Of a stretch of DNA of 64,000 nt, positions 60,133 through 64,000 are shown piece after piece; position 1 is the stretch's first letter, and each line of letters starts with the position of its first letter. The notes below the pieces were generated by a model, which had not been told where the DNA came from, did no database searches, and worked only from the letters and a program-made list of their open reading frames with translations. The stretch is from assembly GCF_012489685.1 (NCBI RefSeq), contig NC_080043.1, positions 85,328,292 to 85,392,291 on the forward strand, read 5' to 3'. Source of the stretch: Lotus japonicus (taxonomy: Eukaryota; Streptophyta; Magnoliopsida; Fabales; Fabaceae). A program made the translations under genes and the position numbers.

Positions 60133-61755
60133 TTCCCATGCATTCTATTTTTGGTAAATTATGTGCTACCCTCAATTTTTTTGGGTATGGTACCCCATTA
60201 AGTAATTCTATAGATTATTATCATGTTATTCAAGGTAAATACTACATCATTAGATTTTACTTTACTTGTCAATTAACTTTATCTCATGAAATTCATTTTT
60301 TGATGAAAAATGTACGAGTGGTGGAAACGAATAATGGTGATGAAGATGCGCGTAAAATGACCATGGTTGGTGGATGCACAAAGCTTAGAAAACACAACTT
60401 TCAAATCTCACGTCCATAAGAATGGAACGTTGCATTACTACGATAGAACACAATCAAAATTTTAACTGGTACATGAGTCTTTATTATTAAAATCGACTCA
60501 TTTTGGGTACCACACCTTAGTCTGGCTTAAGGTACCACAGCAAACACCTCTATTTTTTTGTTACAACCCCTCTACGTTACATTTTATTTTCTTCTTAATT
60601 GATTTTATTTAATGTATTTTCAGTTTTAATATTAATAATAAAATTTAAATATGTAAATATATATTGTAATAATATAGTTTCATAATGTATTATATATTTT
60701 TTTAGTACGAGAAAATATAATGATTATCATATTATTTATTATAAATTTTATATTCTACCAAGAATTCTAAAGATATCCTAAAAATTATGATTATGAAAAA
60801 ATTTCAGAAAATGTGTTAATTAATTTTAAAACAAAAATACTCTAAATTTTAATTTTAATATATATATATACACACTTAAAAAGTACGATATAAGTTATTT
60901 AACAATATTAATTATATGTAAAGGGTAAAATAGTCATTATACATCATAATCCTTTTCTTTCCTTCCACCTTTTATTCAACATTCTATCATATCAAACAAC
61001 CTAAAAATCATTTCACTTTCTTTCTTCTTTCCTTTCCTTTCTCTTTTTTTCCTTCCACTTTTCTTTTCCCTCCCTTTCTTTCCTAACCAAACATACCCTT
61101 AATTTTCAAAAGAAGGAAATCACCATTTACATCCTAAAAGATAAAGATTTTCATTTAATTTTTAAAACTGGAAAAATTAACATCATCATTGGCATTTTTT
61201 AATGAATGGAAATTGTAATTTTGCATTTTTGAGAGAGTGACCTACCAAATTGATTGTTTACTCTCTATATATAAAGTTTGTGGGCCTTCAGAAAATCCAG
61301 CAGTATAACTATATAAGTATATAGGTCAAGTATATAACCCATTTATTTTAGGCAACCCATTTAAATAGAAGGACTGTTGAAGTGCAAGTCACACGCAGAC
61401 AGCAACACCACCAAAAGCCTTTAATTAATTGCGCCAAGTTTGATGATAAAGCTACTATGAAAAGGAGATATGAGATGAGATTTTGCATGTCAAATCGATA
61501 TATTAAGCAGCTACTAGCTTCCTTCACTGTCGTTACACCAGAAAATGTTGCAAAATGTCATTTGTGTTGGAGTAGAATCGCGGCATTAATGATGGCGTCT
61601 GAGAAGAATAATTGTCAGGTTGGATTTGATAGTGAAGTGTACTGTGCTTGATATCATGACAAAGGTCATACATAGCACAAAGGGTAATTAACTTGAAACA
61701 ATGCAAAGGCTGATGATAAAATGCTAGCTGCTAGCTGCTGCTGTTACAAGTTGAG
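60133..61755. other. AT-rich intergenic DNA
   Basis: Mostly AT-rich. 61000-61100 is a pyrimidine-rich tract ending CCAAACATACCC, possibly the right end of an outer element whose left end is near 56037. An 89-codon frame at 61382-61651 is unrecognised and probably fortuitous. Confidence 0.35.
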
Positions 61756-62800
61756 GGTGCCCACTAGGGTGGACCATTTTATTTTTGGTCCACCGGTGCA
61801 CCAGGGATATATTCGACTTTACATCAAGGGTACTACAGACTTTATCCCTTTTTCTCCCTCTTCCTCCCACTTTCTTCACCCTCAGGCCTTTTTTTTTTGT
61901 TCAAACACAGACCCTTCTTCATCAGACTTTATCCCACAAATTGATTGTTGCTTTCATGTTAAACCATGAAAACTTTACTTTATGGTAAGTCAAGTAAAGT
62001 GTTTGACTATGACAAGCTTCTCCCTCTTCCTCCGCTGCAGCGTTGCTCTCCCATCCTTCCTCTTTTCCCACTTGTGTTCCATCAAAACCACCATGGCTGT
62101 AGTTGGGAGAAAACTCAAAAATGAGACCCAGAAAATCAAAAGCTAGCACAGATATATCACCCTCTTCTCTTTAAAAGTCAAAATCAAAAGTGCCAAAAAT
62201 CAAAAGATCACACAGATCTGTCTTCCATCCTTTCTTCTGATTCTTTTTCTTCTTCCATCTTCTCTTTGCTAGCACAGATCAATGCATGTCATGTCTATAT
62301 TTTTTGTGGGTTTTAACTAAAAAAGGTTCAATCTTTCTTCTCCCTTGTTGTTGTTTCTGGGTTTTTGAGTTTTGTCTTTCTTGTTAAATGTCTTGCCTTT
62401 GTTTTTTCAACCAAGAAAGTTGATTTTTTCTTCTCTGGTTCATATTTCTGGGTTTTGTAAAAGGAAGACGGAAGTGTTGCAAATTAAAGAGGGTATGGAG
62501 GTGAAGGTGGGAAGGTAGAGGGTGCTGGAGAAAGAAACGCCGGTGAGGTTGAAGGTAGTAGTGATACGGCCGGCGATGGAGCAAGAAACGTCGAAGCTAG
62601 GAGAAGGATGTGACAGAGCTGGGAGAAGAAGAACCAGTAAGAGAGGAGGGGTTGTTTGTCAATTTATGTTTTTGCCCTTTTTCAATCCAACAAATCCTGA
62701 CCATCTAATAAAATAATATTTCAAGATTCTCAGATCTAATGGTAGTTAGTCATGGTGCACCGGTGGACCAAAAAAAAAGTGGTCCACCCTAGTGGACACC
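61756..62800. mobile_element. Foldback-type TIR element C
   Basis: Inverted ends of about 50 bp: left 61756-61806 begins GGTGCCCACTAGGGTGGACC, right 62753-62800 ends CCCTAGTGGACACC. Within each end GTGGACCA and TGGTCCAC flank an A/T run, so each terminus can form its own hairpin. The interior (about 0.95 kb) looks like captured 5' UTR and first-exon DNA (CT-rich at 61840-61920 and 62180-62400) and encodes no transposase. TGAG abuts both ends and could be a 4-bp target duplication, but this is weak. Confidence 0.72.
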
Positions 62801-63038
62801 TGAGCGGGATCAGATTCACATGCATGCATTGGGTTGGGGTCTTCACTCTTTAAATTACAAATAATGTTTGGTTGAGAGTTGAGACCTCAAACCCACTTGA
62901 GAGATATGATATAAAATGTGATAAGAGTTGTAAAGAGAGATAAAAAAAAGAATGTGAGTAAAAATTATATGAAAGGGAGAAAAAGTGAGGTGTAGATGAA
63001 TCATTACTCTCTTACATTCCAGAGTTGTTTCTGTAAGA

Positions 63039-63190
63039 TGATAGGGTAAATTCAATGGGTGATTTTCTCATTCATTGGAATAGGTATAAATATACATAAC
63101 ATAAGTCAACTCATAAATACATGAGACTAATTAACCTAATTATAGGAGAACAATTAGCTTAATTACAGGAGAATAATTCCTATTCTATCA
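63039..63190 (-). repeat. 3' LTR of a Ty1/copia element (152 bp)
   Basis: On the minus strand it begins TGATAGAATAGG directly after the polypurine tract CTGTGGGGGTG (63191-63200) and ends CCCTATCA, giving a TGATAG/CTATCA inverted end. It is short for an LTR but has TATTTATA-like and AATGAA-like words for a promoter and poly(A) site. Confidence 0.7.
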
Positions 63191-64000
63191 CACCCCCACA
63201 GTCGAAACGGGAGGTTCGCGGACGCTGAGACTGGTCCGAAAATCATCAAATAGAACTCTAGGGAGGCCTTTGGTGAAGATGTCTGCAATCTGGTGACGAG
63301 AAGGGACATGAAGGATGCGTGCCTGACCACGAGTGACCTTCTCGCGAACAAAGTGAATGTCCATCTCAATGTGTTTAGTGCGCTGATGCTGGACAGGATT
63401 GCCGGATAAGTAGATGGCACTAACATTATCACAATAGACTAAAGTAGCGTGTGAAAGAGGAAAGTGAAGCTCCAAAAGCAGGTTGCGTAGCCAACATGAT
63501 TCAGAAACCACATTAGCGACGCCTCGGTACTCAGCCTCAGCACTGGACCGGGAAAGCGTGGGTTGTCTCTTGGACGACCAAGAAATGAGGTTGTCGCCGA
63601 GAAACACACAGTAACCAGAAGTAGAACGATGAGTGTCGGGACATCCACCCCAATCTACATCGGTGTATGAAATAAGCTTCTCGATAGGAGAAGGAGAGAG
63701 ATGCAAGCCAAACTGTAAGGTGCCCTGAACATAACGTAGGATGCGCTTCAGTGCAAGCATATGCTCTGTGCGGGGGGCATGCATGTGAAGGCACACCTAC
63801 TGAACAGCATAAGAGATGTCAGGACGGGTGAATGTGAGATACTGCAAAGCCCCAGCAAGACTCCGATATAAAGTAGGATCATCACACGGAGTACCAGCAG
63901 AAGAACTGAGTTTCTGCTTGGTGTCTACTGGAGTGGCAGAAGGATTGCACGACGTCATACCAGCCCGAGCAATAATGTCACGTGCATATGTACTCTGACT
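63191..64000 (-). pseudogene. Ty1/copia polyprotein, RT/RNase H C-terminus (runs off the window)
   Basis: On the minus strand the frame reads SLAGALQYLTFTRPDISYAV, a TAG at 63796-63798, then HMHAPRTEHMLALKRILRY, RSTSGYCVFLGDNLISWSSK, RSSAEAEYRGVANV, TLVYCDNVSAIYLSGNP and HVPSRHQIADIFTKGLP, ending at a stop by the polypurine tract. This is the canonical Ty1/copia RNase H end. The TAG replaces what is usually Gln. Upstream reverse transcriptase and integrase would lie beyond 64000. Confidence 0.93.

Noticed and set aside
61382..61651. 89-codon frame
   Set aside because: No recognisable motif, AT-rich surroundings, no splice or UTR context.
61762..61766. CACTA at the left end of element C, TAGTG at the right
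   Set aside because: The inverted match extends six bases beyond CACTA and the flanking 3-mers differ, so a CACTA call is not supported.

Overview
The window is plant nuclear DNA. It has spliced genes with GT-AG introns, chloroplast, Golgi and cell-wall protein families, an AT-rich background and dense nested transposons. The gene families and the repeat types (long-TIR elements, a TGTAACACCCC-type LTR, an integrated pararetrovirus) suit a eudicot, most likely a papilionoid legume. I cannot name the species. All exon models were derived by hand from splice signals, reading phase and recalled protein families. No search was run.

Layout. (i) 1-8.2 kb is accessory: a decayed Helitron 3' half with helicase remnants (649-2140), a candidate H/ACA snoRNA (3322-3448), two long-TIR elements side by side (4640-6210 and 6225-7331) and a LINE RNase H remnant (7620-8174). 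(ii) 8.6-34.6 kb is a gene island: TIC20-like (8683-10650), GAUT10 (13247-17512), QWRF3-like (19863-22106), two tandem formiminotransferase-like genes (23864-25851 and 28256-30339), all on +, then a GlcAT14-type glucuronosyltransferase on - (34546-30616). From memory, GAUT10, QWRF3 and the folate-binding transferase are also neighbours in Arabidopsis (At2g20810, At2g20815, At2g20830), so this looks like conserved microsynteny. (iii) 35.8-37.0 kb is a non-autonomous hAT element with a perfect 8-bp target duplication. (iv) 37.3-49.0 kb is an 11.7-kb autonomous-type Helitron on -, with both termini, a Rep-helicase gene broken at three places, an 11-exon RPA1-like gene and a captured malic-enzyme exon. 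(v) 49.4-50.1 kb holds two palindromic MITEs. (vi) 50.1-55.0 kb is a truncated endogenous pararetrovirus between (TA)n tracts. (vii) 56.2-60.1 kb is a Mutator-like element with a 9-bp target duplication that carries a PPR gene fragment, itself split by a 2.46-kb solo LTR with its own 5-bp duplication. (viii) 61.8-62.8 kb is a foldback-type TIR element, and 63.0-64.0 kb is the 3' end of a Ty1/copia element that runs off the window.

The host genes do not form one pathway. GAUT10 (pectin) and the GlcAT14-like enzyme (arabinogalactan glycans) are both Golgi glycosyltransferases of the cell wall. The TIC20-like protein is a plastid-envelope import component, the QWRF protein is microtubule-associated, and the formiminotransferase-like pair has no settled plant function. 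The strongest unusual content is the Helitron with Rep-helicase, RPA and a captured host exon, the three-layer MULE/PPR/solo-LTR nest, and the pararetrovirus bounded by TA repeats.
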